Below are positions 22,935 through 31,066 of a DNA stretch of 64,000 nt, in pieces. Source of the DNA: Bin87 sp963666865 (GTDB lineage Bacteria; Chloroflexota; Dehalococcoidia; Lucifugimonadales; UBA3495); contig OY763072.1 in the NCBI GenBank assembly GCA_963666865.1, forward strand, positions 620,001 to 684,000. The letters run 5' to 3'. Below the pieces are notes generated by a model that worked only from the letters and a program-made list of their open reading frames with translations, was not told the DNA's origin and did no database searches. Position numbers and translations under genes: made by a program. Position 1 is the first letter of the stretch; each line of letters begins with the position of its first letter.

Positions 22935-24899
22935 ATGCCACTGCACCCCCAAGCCCAAGAGGTAATTGAGGCAACCCGCGCCCTGGGTCTGCCGCCCAAC
23001 TACACGGTTACGCCCCAGGAGGCTCGCGCCAACGCGGCCATGCGGCCCCGGGCCGTCGGGCCAGATGTCGGCAAAGTAGAAGACCGCAGCGTTCCCGGCC
23101 CGGCCGGCGACGTCCCCGTTCGCATCTACACGCCGGAAGGTGATGGGCCTTTCCCGATCCTGGTTTGGTATCACGGCGGCGGCTGGGTGGTCGGCGATCT
23201 GGAATCCGCCGACGGCACCGCCCGACACCTGTGCGTGGGATCTCGCAACGTGGTGGTGTCGGTGGACTACCGATTGGCGCCGGAAGCCAAGTTCCCCGAA
23301 CCATTCGATGATTGCTACTATGCTACCGTCTGGGCCAGCGATCACGCCGAGGAACTGGGCGGCGTACGCGGCGTCGTGTCGGTGGGCGGCGACAGCGCCG
23401 GCGGCAACCTCGCCGCTGCGGTCAGCATCAAGGCGGCGGAAACCGGCGACTTTCGGGTCAGCCACCAGTTGCTCGTCTATCCGGTGACGGACGTTGACTT
23501 TGACACCGGCTCCTACATCGACAACGGCGCCGGGTATAACCTGGAACGCCAGGGCATGATCTGGTTCTGGGACCAGTACCTGGCGGATGAGTCCCAGAAA
23601 TCTGATCCCCTGGTCGCTCCGCTGCGGCTATCCGCGGACTTTGAGGGCATCGACGAACTGGCGCAGGCCCTGGTGATAACGGCCGAATACGATCCGCTGC
23701 GCGACGAAGGCGAAGCTTATGGCCGGCTGCTCGGTGAGTTCGGTGTGCCGGCCGAGGTCAATCGCTACGACGGGATGATTCACGGCTTCTTTGGCATGGC
23801 CAGCGTCATGGACACAGCGCGCACGGCCATGGACGACGCCTGCAAGTTCCTGCGCGGCGCGGTGGACGACATGGTGGAAGAATACCACCGCCAACACGAG
23901 GGCGACGTCGCTGCCATGCGCAAATTGCTGGACCCCCAAGCAGCCTACGTGCTGGAACTCTTTGCCTCCATGGACATCAAGCCCTTCCAGGAGATGAGCG
24001 TCACGGAGTGCCGGGAGGTGATGGACAACCGCCCCCGGCCGGAGGGTCCCGAAGTGGGACGGGTGGAAGACCGCATCATCCGCAACGAGCATGGCAAGGA
24101 GCCGGGTGACGTGCCCATCCGCATCTACACGCCCGCCACGTCCGGCCCCTGGGGCACGTTGGTGTGGTTCCACGGCGGCGGCTGGGTCATCGGCAACGTG
24201 GAAACCGCCGACGCCACAGCCCGGGAGCTGTGTGTGGGCGCCAACTGCGTGGTGGTGTCCGTCGATTACCGATTGGCCCCCGAACACAAGTTCCCCACGC
24301 CCTTCGAGGACTGCCTTACGGCGACGATGTGGGCCATGGCCAACGCGGAAGCGCTGGGCAGCCGGCCCGACGCCATCGCCGTGGGCGGCGACAGCGCCGG
24401 CGGCAACCTGGCGGCTGCCGTGTGCCTGGCCCAGGACGACCTGCCCCACCCGCTGGCTTTCCAGCTGCTCGTTTACCCGGCCACCGATTACGCCTACGAC
24501 ACCCGCTCCTACCAGGTGAATGGACAGGGTATGTTCCTGGAGACGGCCAGTATGCGCTGGTTCTGGGACCACTACGTGGACAACACCGACCTGTCGGGCT
24601 ACAACATCTTCGTTTCGCCCATGCGGGCTCGCCTCACCGGTGAGCTGCCGCCGGCGTTGGTGATTACCGCCGAGTTCGACCCGCTGCGCGACGAGGGCGA
24701 AGCCTACGCCGCCGCCCTGGAAGAAGCCGGCGTCGCCACCACCCTCATCCGTTACGATGGCGTGATCCACGGCTTCTACGGAATGCCCCACGTCATCGAC
24801 AAGGGACGGCAGGCGTTGGACGCATCTTGTGCCAGCCTGCAAGCGACATTTGGCGCGGCGCTGGCGCAACCGGAACCGGCGGTGGCCGCCGACAACTGA
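22935..24899 (+). CDS. Tandem double alpha/beta-hydrolase (HSL-type esterase fusion)
   Basis: Two full-length hormone-sensitive-lipase-type esterase domains are fused in one 654-aa chain. Domain 1 has HGGGW (about residue 80), GDSAGG (about 152), AEYDPLRDEG (about 252) and IHGFF (about 282). Domain 2 has HGGGW (about 413), GDSAGG (about 485), AEFDPLRDEG (about 580) and IHGFYG (about 612). Both therefore keep the oxyanion motif and Ser-Asp-His triad. A helical linker (about 300-350) joins them. Substrates are likely short-chain esters. A single HSL esterase is about 310 aa, so the gene doubled by tandem duplication and fusion. It starts 12 bases after the PIN gene. Confidence 0.87.
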   Translation: MPLHPQAQEVIEATRALGLPPNYTVTPQEARANAAMRPRAVGPDVGKVEDRSVPGPAGDVPVRIYTPEGDGPFPILVWYHGGGWVVGDLESADGTARHLCVGSRNVVVSVDYRLAPEAKFPEPFDDCYYATVWASDHAEELGGVRGVVSVGGDSAGGNLAAAVSIKAAETGDFRVSHQLLVYPVTDVDFDTGSYIDNGAGYNLERQGMIWFWDQYLADESQKSDPLVAPLRLSADFEGIDELAQALVITAEYDPLRDEGEAYGRLLGEFGVPAEVNRYDGMIHGFFGMASVMDTARTAMDDACKFLRGAVDDMVEEYHRQHEGDVAAMRKLLDPQAAYVLELFASMDIKPFQEMSVTECREVMDNRPRPEGPEVGRVEDRIIRNEHGKEPGDVPIRIYTPATSGPWGTLVWFHGGGWVIGNVETADATARELCVGANCVVVSVDYRLAPEHKFPTPFEDCLTATMWAMANAEALGSRPDAIAVGGDSAGGNLAAAVCLAQDDLPHPLAFQLLVYPATDYAYDTRSYQVNGQGMFLETASMRWFWDHYVDNTDLSGYNIFVSPMRARLTGELPPALVITAEFDPLRDEGEAYAAALEEAGVATTLIRYDGVIHGFYGMPHVIDKGRQALDASCASLQATFGAALAQPEPAVAADN

Positions 24900-24923
24900 C
24901 GGGGCACGATACCAGGATGCGCG

Positions 24924-24949
24924 CGGGGGCGGGTAATCACCCGCCCCCG
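24924..24949 (+). terminator. Hairpin terminator after the double esterase
   Basis: Arms CGGGGGCGGGT and ACCCGCCCCCG are perfectly paired around a four-base loop, 25 bases after the stop. TTTGCGG follows. A GATAAAAT (-10-like) lies about nine bases further, before the next gene. Confidence 0.6.
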
Positions 24950-24995
24950 TTTGCGGTGATAAAATGTCGCGTACCCTGCAACTGCAACGACCGCC

Positions 24996-25655
24996 ATGAC
25001 CACCGTCCAAACATTTGAAGACATCCTCGCCGCCATGCGGGAAAACCCGGTCCTGCGCGAGGCCATGCGTCAGCACGTCCGGGATGAGGAATTCAACGAC
25101 CGGGTTCTCTCGGACCTGTCGGAACTCAAAACCGATGTCGCGGAGCTCAAAACCGACGTTGTGGAGCTCAAAGACGGCCAAGCACGCATGGAAGCCCGGC
25201 AGGACCGTATGGAAGGCCAGCTCAGCAACCTGACCGGAACGGCTTACGAACGTAAAGTCGCCCGTCGTGCCGCTAGCGCTGTCAGGCGTTACCTCGACGT
25301 CCGCAACGCCGAACTGGTGTATTCGCTCGCTAACCCGGAAAGTCCCCACCTGTCCAATCTGCTATACCATGCCACCGAGGATCGCCTCATCTCCGACGAG
25401 CAGGCTAACGACTTGGAAGATGCAGACCTCATCCTGCTGGGTCGAAACGCTGAAGGCGAGCTGATTTACATCGTTGCCGAAGTTTCTATTACCATTGACG
25501 ACAGCGATGTTGACCGCGCCGCCCAACGAGCCCGCGCCCTGCAAACCGCTAGCAGCGTGGCGACGCTAGCCGTAGTCATCGGAACGGCCATCTCCGACGC
25601 CAACCGCCAGTTTGGGGAAGAGAGCGGGCTAACACCAACGGAGTGGCCTACATAG
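24996..25655 (+). CDS. Coiled-coil protein with PD-(D/E)XK-like C-terminal domain
   Basis: The 219-aa protein begins with a coiled coil (about residues 35-85) containing repeated ELKTDV heptads. The C-terminal domain contains ADLILLGRNAEGELIYIVAEVS, the usual D...(A/V)EVS pattern of a PD-(D/E)XK nuclease-like fold. A helix with DVDRAAQRARALQ follows. Such two-part proteins are common in cyanobacteria and Chloroflexota genomes as hypothetical proteins (DUF3782-like layout). DNA-modifying or repair function is possible but unproven. No partner gene is adjacent. Confidence 0.6.
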   Translation: MTTVQTFEDILAAMRENPVLREAMRQHVRDEEFNDRVLSDLSELKTDVAELKTDVVELKDGQARMEARQDRMEGQLSNLTGTAYERKVARRAASAVRRYLDVRNAELVYSLANPESPHLSNLLYHATEDRLISDEQANDLEDADLILLGRNAEGELIYIVAEVSITIDDSDVDRAAQRARALQTASSVATLAVVIGTAISDANRQFGEESGLTPTEWPT

Positions 25656-25711
25656 CCGTGGCGGATTGACGCGAAATGAACATCGTAGGGCGTTTCCTCG
25701 CCTACAAAACT

Positions 25712-25924
25712 ATGAACGCTGCTTGGCGTTCCGCCACTCGCAAGAGTTCTTACTCAGGTGCGCCACCAACGGAATCGGGTAGTGTTGCCAAAACTGCCTT
25801 GTTCTTCTTGGCCACACTCTGCATGGTCGTGTGAGGTATGGGCTCCTGTGCGACAGGGAAGCCCGCCATGATAGGACTAGGCTTTGTCTTGATCTATTTG
25901 GGAATACCTGCAGTGTACATTTGA
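25712..25924 (+). pseudogene. Short two-helix membrane frame interrupted by TGA
   Basis: One frame runs from ATG at 25712 to TGA at 25832-25834 (40 codons), then continues to TGA at 25922. Both halves end in hydrophobic segments: AKTALFFLATLCMVV and IGLGFVLIYLGIPAVYI. Together they would make a small protein of about 69 residues with two membrane helices. The stop may be a mutation or the match may be chance. No family is recognised. Confidence 0.25.
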
Positions 25925-26193
25925 AGAGAAACGCAAACTGGCGGAGTATCAAGACTCATCCATCCATCAAATTGCCCGGTTACCGGTGACAAGTGCGAAT
26001 GGGGAGTCTCTCTGTGCTTTGCAACTGGTGACGCATTCTTTTGCTTTGAGCAGGCTGGCGGAAGCCAAAATTCTGATGGCCAGAAGAGTAGTACATCTAG
26101 CGCAGTGGTCAACCTAAACAATTCGTCAGCGGCGGATAAAAAAACCGGCAACTGGACGGCCTTACGTCGTCTATTTCATTCAAGAGAAAAACG

Positions 26194-26316
26194 ACGAGTG
26201 ATTATGAGCGGGGAGAATCTGGACGGCCCAGCTGATTATGACGACGGCTATCCCGTCGGCTGGCCCGACGTCAGACAAAGACTGATTAATGCTCACCGCA
26301 ATCTGCACTGGTTCGA
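26194..26316 (+). pseudogene. Remnant of a nucleotidyltransferase-HEPN gene
   Basis: About 120 bases here closely match 27618-27740 within the second nucleotidyltransferase-HEPN gene. Both encode VIMSGENLD, ADYDDGYPVGWPD (here) or SDYDDGYPVGWPD (there), and RQRLxNAxRxL. No nucleotidyltransferase motif precedes it and the frame soon stops. It shows that a third member of this tandem family once stood here. Confidence 0.65.
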
Positions 26317-26479
26317 GTCAAGCAGGGGTGGATGAACGTCCGCCCCTGATTCATGCCGTCTTTGAGGCGACTGACGTCAGGATTGCTCAACGCCGTGCTA
26401 TGATGAGCTTAAGGTGATCTGCACGGAGTACGTCATCTGCCCCGGTAATGCGACAGATTGAGGCCGAGAGGGGCGGGAA

Positions 26480-27277
26480 ATGACCATCGCTGAATTCGAC
26501 CGGCGCGCCCTGAATATTGCCCAAAGGCTGCAACGGTCCGAGCAGGCGGATATTTCGATCCTCTTCGGCTCCAGGGCCAGAGGGGACTACGAAGAGGGCC
26601 GCTCTGACATCGACGTCCTGCTAGTGCGCGACGACACGCCGACATTGGAGCAGCGGAGTCGGATTGAGCGACAGGCCGAGCAGTGGGCGCAGTCGCTCTA
26701 TGGCTGGAAAGTGCCGGTGCAAACCGTCTGGATAACCGGCGAAGGATTCGACCGGATGCGCCGAACCGTCAACCACGTCGTGGCCCGCGCGTTGCAGGAC
26801 GGAGTAATAATGCCCCGAGACCCGGAGGACTACAACAACCGCTATGGCGAAGAGGAAGCCGACCACAGCTACGAGTGGACCGTAACCGACGAACGCTATC
26901 GCCACGCGGAACAGCACCTGGCGACGTTCAACCTCATCATCGACTCCGACCTCGGGGACATGGATGAAATGATCGGGCAACACGCCCACCAGGCGTTGGA
27001 GCACGCGATGAAGGCCCTCGTCTCGGCGCACGGACGTCAGTACAAAACCATCCACAACCTGAACGAATTGGTGGGAGACGTACGTCGGGCCGACCCGGAA
27101 TTTCGTTTCCGGCTTGCCATCTACGGCGGAATATACAACCAGTACACCGGGCACCGCGAATACTACCGCACCGCCAACCCGCTGACCAGCGTACCAGGGT
27201 ATGCTGAAGCGACCAGAGACGATGTTTCCCGGTTGCTGGAACGGGTCCGGGAAATGCGAAACCAGGGGTCGAGATAG
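26480..27277 (+). CDS. Nucleotidyltransferase-HEPN fusion protein, copy 1
   Basis: The N-terminal domain is a minimal nucleotidyltransferase (MNT) of the pol-beta fold: ISILFGSRARGDYEEGRSDI followed by DVLLV. This gives the GS...SDxD metal site. After about residue 125 a HEPN-type helical domain follows, with HAHQALEHAMKALVSAHG. MNT and HEPN are usually separate antitoxin and toxin genes; here they are one 265-aa chain. The classical RxxxxH RNase motif of HEPN is not evident. The paralogue at 27291 starts 13 bases after this stop. A toxin-antitoxin-like or nucleotide-transferring defence role is inferred from family. Confidence 0.8.
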   Translation: MTIAEFDRRALNIAQRLQRSEQADISILFGSRARGDYEEGRSDIDVLLVRDDTPTLEQRSRIERQAEQWAQSLYGWKVPVQTVWITGEGFDRMRRTVNHVVARALQDGVIMPRDPEDYNNRYGEEEADHSYEWTVTDERYRHAEQHLATFNLIIDSDLGDMDEMIGQHAHQALEHAMKALVSAHGRQYKTIHNLNELVGDVRRADPEFRFRLAIYGGIYNQYTGHREYYRTANPLTSVPGYAEATRDDVSRLLERVREMRNQGSR

Positions 27278-27290
27278 ACGCTTTCCAACC

Positions 27291-28166
27291 ATGACCACCG
27301 CCGTCAAAACCGAGCTCAAACCGGACGCCCTCGGCCTGGCCGTCGCCGAGGCCGCGCAACGGGCGGCGGCTCCCGACACGGTAATCCTGTTCGGTTCGCG
27401 GGCGCGGGGCGACCATCGCGCCGGTTCCGACGTTGACCTGCTTATCGTCCGCAACGACAAATCCATCCCGCCCCGCGGCAGCGCCTGGCTGGCGGTGGAT
27501 GAGTATTTTGCCGCCAACCCGCCGGAACTTCACGTTGATATAATCACCATGAGCCGCGAGCAGTTCGCCTATTGCAGCCGCGCCCAGAATCACGTGGCCG
27601 GACAGGCCTTGCGGGACGGAGTGATTATGAGCGGGGAAAATCTGGACTGCCCATCCGATTATGACGACGGCTACCCCGTCGGCTGGCCGGACATCAGGCA
27701 ACGGCTGGTTAATGCCAACCGCTATCTCCGTTCCTGCAACATACTTATGGAGCAAGCTCCCGACGACCAGGAATCCTACGGATTTTTTGCCCAGCAGGCG
27801 GTTGAGAACGCCATCAAAGCCTGGATTTCCGCCGCTGACCTCAGCTATCGTTTCAGGCTCTCCCACGACATTGCGGCCATCGCCGATGTCATCCTCAACG
27901 ACCCGGAACAGTCGGAAACCTTGGCCGGCCACCAGCTTCGTCTGCTCCTCGACTACACCTCCTACCCCAACCCGAAACCCGATCATCCGGTACGCATACT
28001 CAACTGGCTGACCGAGTACGCGGTGGACTACCGATACGGCGGGACGGGCTATCGCATGGACGGCCTGGACCGGAACCGTTTCCGGCAGGAAATCAACCTG
28101 GTCGTTCACACCATTGTCAATCACGTGTACGATATTACCGGAACCAACCCGTCCGACCTGGAATGA
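27291..28166 (+). CDS. Nucleotidyltransferase-HEPN fusion protein, copy 2
   Basis: This 291-aa paralogue of the previous gene has the MNT motif TVILFGSRARGDHRAGSDVD followed by LLIV. The HEPN-like half starts near residue 140, with FFAQQAVENAIKAWISAADL, which resembles the HEPN helix of MNT-linked proteins. It contains the SGENLDCPSDYDDGYPVGWPD insert also seen in the remnant at 26194. The frame is open upstream to 27201, overlapping copy 1; I chose the ATG at 27291 after its stop. The two copies probably form one transcript. The HEPN half again lacks an obvious RxxxxH. Confidence 0.8.
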   Translation: MTTAVKTELKPDALGLAVAEAAQRAAAPDTVILFGSRARGDHRAGSDVDLLIVRNDKSIPPRGSAWLAVDEYFAANPPELHVDIITMSREQFAYCSRAQNHVAGQALRDGVIMSGENLDCPSDYDDGYPVGWPDIRQRLVNANRYLRSCNILMEQAPDDQESYGFFAQQAVENAIKAWISAADLSYRFRLSHDIAAIADVILNDPEQSETLAGHQLRLLLDYTSYPNPKPDHPVRILNWLTEYAVDYRYGGTGYRMDGLDRNRFRQEINLVVHTIVNHVYDITGTNPSDLE

Positions 28167-28224
28167 CCGCTCAAGTCTAACCAACCGAAACGGCAACCCG
28201 CATTTCCTTGAAGGAGCGCACATC

Positions 28225-29565
28225 ATGGCCGAAACCATCCAGGAACAGTACATCCGCATGAACCCCCGTTCGCGGGAATTGCAGCCCAACTACCAAGCCC
28301 GTTTCCCCTCCGGCAGCCCCGGACACGACGGATACACTTCCGATCCCTTCCCGGTGGTCATCGCCCGGGGCAGCGGGCCGCGCAAGTGGGACATCGACGG
28401 CAACGAGTACGTTGACTACGGCATGGGGTCCGCGTCGCTCCTGACGGGACACGCGCATCCGGAGGTCGTCGCCGCACTGTCCGCCGTGCTGGCCGACGGC
28501 TCCCACTTCGGCGCGCCCACCGAGTCCATGCTGGAGTGGGGCGAGCGGGTCTGCACTCTGATGCCCTGCGCCGACAAGGTGCGGTTCGTCGGGTCCGGCG
28601 CCGAGGCCACCATGCTGGCCATGCGTGTTGCCCGCGCCTACACCGGCAAGGAAAAGATCATCCGCTGGGAGTCCCACTACCACGGCTGGCACGACTACGT
28701 AATGCCCGGCAACCTGCCGCCCTTCGACGTTCCCGCCTCCATCGGTATCCCCCAGGGAACCATTGACTCCATTATCGTGCTTCCCACCGACTTGACGGCG
28801 TTGGAAAACGCGCTGAACAGCGACGACAACATCGCCGGCGTCATTACCGAGGCGTCCGGCGCGTCCTACGGCACGGTGCCCCTGCCCGACGGCTTCCTGG
28901 ACGGCGTGCGCCGTTTGACCCGGGAGCACGGCGCGGTGATGATCCTGGACGAGGTTATCACCGGGTTCCGCTGGGCGCCGGGCGGAGCCCAGCAGCGCCT
29001 GGGTGTCGATCCCGACCTTTGCACCATGGCCAAGATCCTCACCGGCGGCCTGCCCGGCGGCGCGGTGGGCGGCCGGGAAGAGGTCATGGCCGTGATGCAC
29101 CAGACCGGCGACAGCCACCACGACCGCTACGAGCGGGTGCTCCACGGCGGCACCTTCAACGCCAACCCCTACGCCGCCGCGTCGGGCAACGCCGCCCTGC
29201 GCCTGGTGGCCACCGGCGAGTTGAACGACCAGGCCGACCTGATGGCCGAGCGCCTGCGGGTCGGACTGCGTGAGGTCGTGGAACGCCGCGAGGTCAACGC
29301 CACCGTGTACGGCGAGGCGTCCACCTTCCACCTGTTCTTCGGCGAGCGCAGCATCGACGGTCTGGACGCCTCCCGCCTGAAGGATCAGCCCATCGGCATC
29401 CAGCGCGCGTTGCGGCAGGCCCTCCAGGTGCGCGGCGTGGACCTGATGTCCCGCACCAGCGGCGTGCTGTCCGGCACCCACACCGCGGCCGACATCGACT
29501 TCACCATCGAAGCCTTCGACGGAGCAATCGCCGCCATGATGGAGGAGGGGCTGGTGCAGCACTGA
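28225..29565 (+). CDS. Class III aminotransferase, glutamate-1-semialdehyde aminomutase-like
   Basis: This PLP enzyme of 446 aa resembles HemL. VRFVGSGAEATMLAMRVARA and ESHYHGWHDYV carry the cofactor contacts. ILDEVITGFRW supplies the PLP-ring Asp, and MAKILTGGLPGGAVGG holds the Schiff-base Lys. The sequence is longer than HemL proper at the N-terminus and differs in substrate-pocket segments, so heme synthesis is not assured. An AAGGAG lies eight bases before the ATG at 28225. A hairpin terminator follows at 29601. It may be a GSAM paralogue acting on other amino acids, because no other heme gene is nearby. Confidence 0.82.
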   Translation: MAETIQEQYIRMNPRSRELQPNYQARFPSGSPGHDGYTSDPFPVVIARGSGPRKWDIDGNEYVDYGMGSASLLTGHAHPEVVAALSAVLADGSHFGAPTESMLEWGERVCTLMPCADKVRFVGSGAEATMLAMRVARAYTGKEKIIRWESHYHGWHDYVMPGNLPPFDVPASIGIPQGTIDSIIVLPTDLTALENALNSDDNIAGVITEASGASYGTVPLPDGFLDGVRRLTREHGAVMILDEVITGFRWAPGGAQQRLGVDPDLCTMAKILTGGLPGGAVGGREEVMAVMHQTGDSHHDRYERVLHGGTFNANPYAAASGNAALRLVATGELNDQADLMAERLRVGLREVVERREVNATVYGEASTFHLFFGERSIDGLDASRLKDQPIGIQRALRQALQVRGVDLMSRTSGVLSGTHTAADIDFTIEAFDGAIAAMMEEGLVQH

Positions 29566-29600
29566 GTGCATCAGCCACGCGCGCAAATTAAATCGGGAAA

Positions 29601-29626
29601 GGGGCGCTGCTACGATGCGGCGCCCC
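29601..29626. terminator. Bidirectional hairpin terminator between convergent genes
   Basis: GGGGCGC and GCGCCCC pair around a 12-base loop, 35 bases after the aminotransferase stop. It also lies just beyond the end of hicA, so it can end transcripts from both strands. Confidence 0.6.
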
Positions 29627-29638
29627 TGAACTGATATA

Positions 29639-29887
29639 TCAGCCTTCTCGTTCCAGTTCAATAAGCCTTTGCAAACCAGCCCGGCCAATGCCGGTTTGCT
29701 TCACGCTGAGAATCCGTCCCAACATGGTATCGGGCAACGGCGTTGACTTGTCCGGTATGACCGCGAACCTTGGCCGTCGTTCCCCGGGAAATTCTTTGTA
29801 GAACAAAATCCCGTGGTTGGCCCGGCGATCTCTGATCCAACCGTCGAGTTCGAGAAGGCGCATGAGATAACGCCCTGAGATATTCAT
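29639..29887 (-). CDS. hicA: HicA-type mRNA interferase toxin
   Basis: The 82-aa protein has the double-stranded-RNA-binding-like HicA fold. RYLMRLLELDGWIRDRRANHGI carries the conserved His after the second strand, although it is ANH instead of the usual GSH. It continues RRPRFAVIPDKS and ILSVKQTGI. Its start ATG (29887-29885) overlaps the hicB stop as ATGA, so the toxin is translationally coupled to and downstream of the antitoxin. The open frame continues upstream to 30085 within hicB, but that part is an out-of-frame shadow of hicB. Confidence 0.72.
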   Translation of the reverse strand: MNISGRYLMRLLELDGWIRDRRANHGILFYKEFPGERRPRFAVIPDKSTPLPDTMLGRILSVKQTGIGRAGLQRLIELEREG

Positions 29888-30198
29888 ACAATCGCGAAAC
29901 CGGCTTGTCGGGAGGGTTTGACCGGCTGAATGACCACCTGATTGTCGGCAAGATAATCCCGCACGTCGGTAATACTTTCCACCCCGTTCAACTGCAACTC
30001 CACAGCCTCCCGAAGCTCTGCTTGCGTCTGTTCCAAGTCGTCTGCGAAAGCAGAAGTACCCAATTCTTCGCAGAAACCTACCCACTGTCCCGCTTCTTGA
30101 TAGTAATTCAAGGTCAGATTGATGATGTAATCGGACGCGCCAGACTCATCACTGTGAATGACTTGAACCGTTTCCGTCATCAATATTATGTCAGACAT
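29884..30198 (-). CDS. hicB: HicB-type antitoxin
   Basis: The 104-aa protein has the HicB partial RNase-H-like fold: YYQEAGQWVGFCEELGTSAF, then LEQTQAELREAVELQL. A GGAGG lies seven bases before the ATG at 30198; an in-frame ATG at 30180 is weaker. It should bind and neutralise HicA and repress its own promoter. No DNA-binding extension is obvious at the C-terminus. The order antitoxin then toxin, with ATGA overlap, is a common variant. Confidence 0.78.
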   Translation of the reverse strand: MSDIILMTETVQVIHSDESGASDYIINLTLNYYQEAGQWVGFCEELGTSAFADDLEQTQAELREAVELQLNGVESITDVRDYLADNQVVIQPVKPSRQAGFAIV

Positions 30199-30240
30199 CG
30201 CTCTGCCTCCAGTTTGTTGCGCGACTCTATTCCAGCGCAG

Positions 30241-31005
30241 TCAGTCCGCTTCTACCCTATCCCCTACCCGCACCATCCCGGGCCGTTCCACGATCCCGTA
30301 CACGCCGAAGTAGGCGGCCAGCGCGTTGGGCCGGTAGCCCAGGATGGACCTGACGGCGTCGGTGTCGGTTTCGCCGGTCTGAGGATGTTGGTCGATGATG
30401 GCGCAGCGCGGATCCGGCGCCAGGATGCGGACCACGGCGTCGCCTACTGCGATGGGGCGATTCATCCACCCGTCTTCCTGGTGCGGCTCGCAGCCATTCA
30501 GCAACAAGGTTGGGCGAAAACGGTCGGTGGCGAGACATTCATCATCTGACATGCCCATCTCGGATGACAACCGTTCCACTGAAGCGCGAGACAGCACCGA
30601 CACGGGAAACTCGTCGAAAACCTGGCAGGGTATGTCCGACATCATCAGCGCCGCCGGCTGGCCACAGAACTCGCTGATGGCCGGCATCCAGTCGCCCATT
30701 AATGGACGCGCTCGAACCCGCCGTCCCCAGATTATCGTCCACACCGGGCTGTCCAATTCTGGTTGACCCTCCAGCACCGTGCCGTCGGGAAAGGCAATCC
30801 GCAACTGTTCTCCGTCAGGGTCCCACGACGCGACCAACTGCGCCAACTTGCCCACCTGCCGCCGGCTCAGCAGGCGGCCCTGCCCGTTGACCAGATAAAA
30901 TCTGCGGTCCACTTGAATGCCGCCCAAGTCCAGCGTGGCCTCGGTCAGCGGCGTCAAGGCCATGGATTTGACGGGCGCGATGTTGATTTCAGCGACGGTA
31001 ATCAT
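30241..31005 (-). CDS. MOSC domain protein
   Basis: The 254-aa protein has an N-terminal MOSC beta-barrel (about residues 1-80, INIAPVKSMA and VDRRFYLV). The MOSC domain follows, with VSVLSRASVERL, RFRPTLLLNG and PDPRCAIIDQHPQTGETD. The conserved Cys of PDPRC is the expected sulfur carrier or ligand to molybdenum. Such proteins handle sulfur transfer to molybdenum cofactors or N-oxide reduction. It lies downstream of an HpaB-like gene on the same strand, 61 bases after its stop, with a palindrome (31031) between. The molybdenum hydroxylase at 2720 is far away. Confidence 0.82.
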   Translation of the reverse strand: MITVAEINIAPVKSMALTPLTEATLDLGGIQVDRRFYLVNGQGRLLSRRQVGKLAQLVASWDPDGEQLRIAFPDGTVLEGQPELDSPVWTIIWGRRVRARPLMGDWMPAISEFCGQPAALMMSDIPCQVFDEFPVSVLSRASVERLSSEMGMSDDECLATDRFRPTLLLNGCEPHQEDGWMNRPIAVGDAVVRILAPDPRCAIIDQHPQTGETDTDAVRSILGYRPNALAAYFGVYGIVERPGMVRVGDRVEAD

Positions 31006-31030
31006 GGATCCCTCCTCCGCTCATGTTGTG

Positions 31031-31052
31031 GGGGCGAATAATTATTCGCCCC
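31031..31052. repeat. GGGGCGAATAATTATTCGCCCC palindrome, short copy
   Basis: This perfect 22-base palindrome (arms GGGGCGAATAA) lies between the HpaB-like and MOSC genes. The copy at 18707-18736 has the same core with longer arms. It could reduce read-through from the hydroxylase into the MOSC gene. Confidence 0.72.
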
Positions 31053-31066
31053 TACGCCGTCAAGGA

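Larger units (their letters stand above)
25656..26479. other. 824-base region with gene remnants and no clear intact gene
   Basis: The gap between the coiled-coil gene and the nucleotidyltransferase-HEPN genes is AT-richer than its flanks. It contains a two-helix short frame split by TGA (25712-25924) and a fragment copied from the 27291 gene (26194-26316). Apart from these I see no long frame with family signatures. It may be a decayed toxin-antitoxin region. Confidence 0.6.

Noticed and set aside
23628..25349. Long minus-strand open frame (573 codons)
   Set aside because: It lies antisense to the double esterase, whose motifs are clear. Its own translation is His/Val/Gly-rich with no family signature, as expected for a high-GC shadow frame.
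25832..25834. Selenocysteine insertion at TGA
   Set aside because: The flanking frame is a weak short ORF and no SECIS-like hairpin is evident just downstream.
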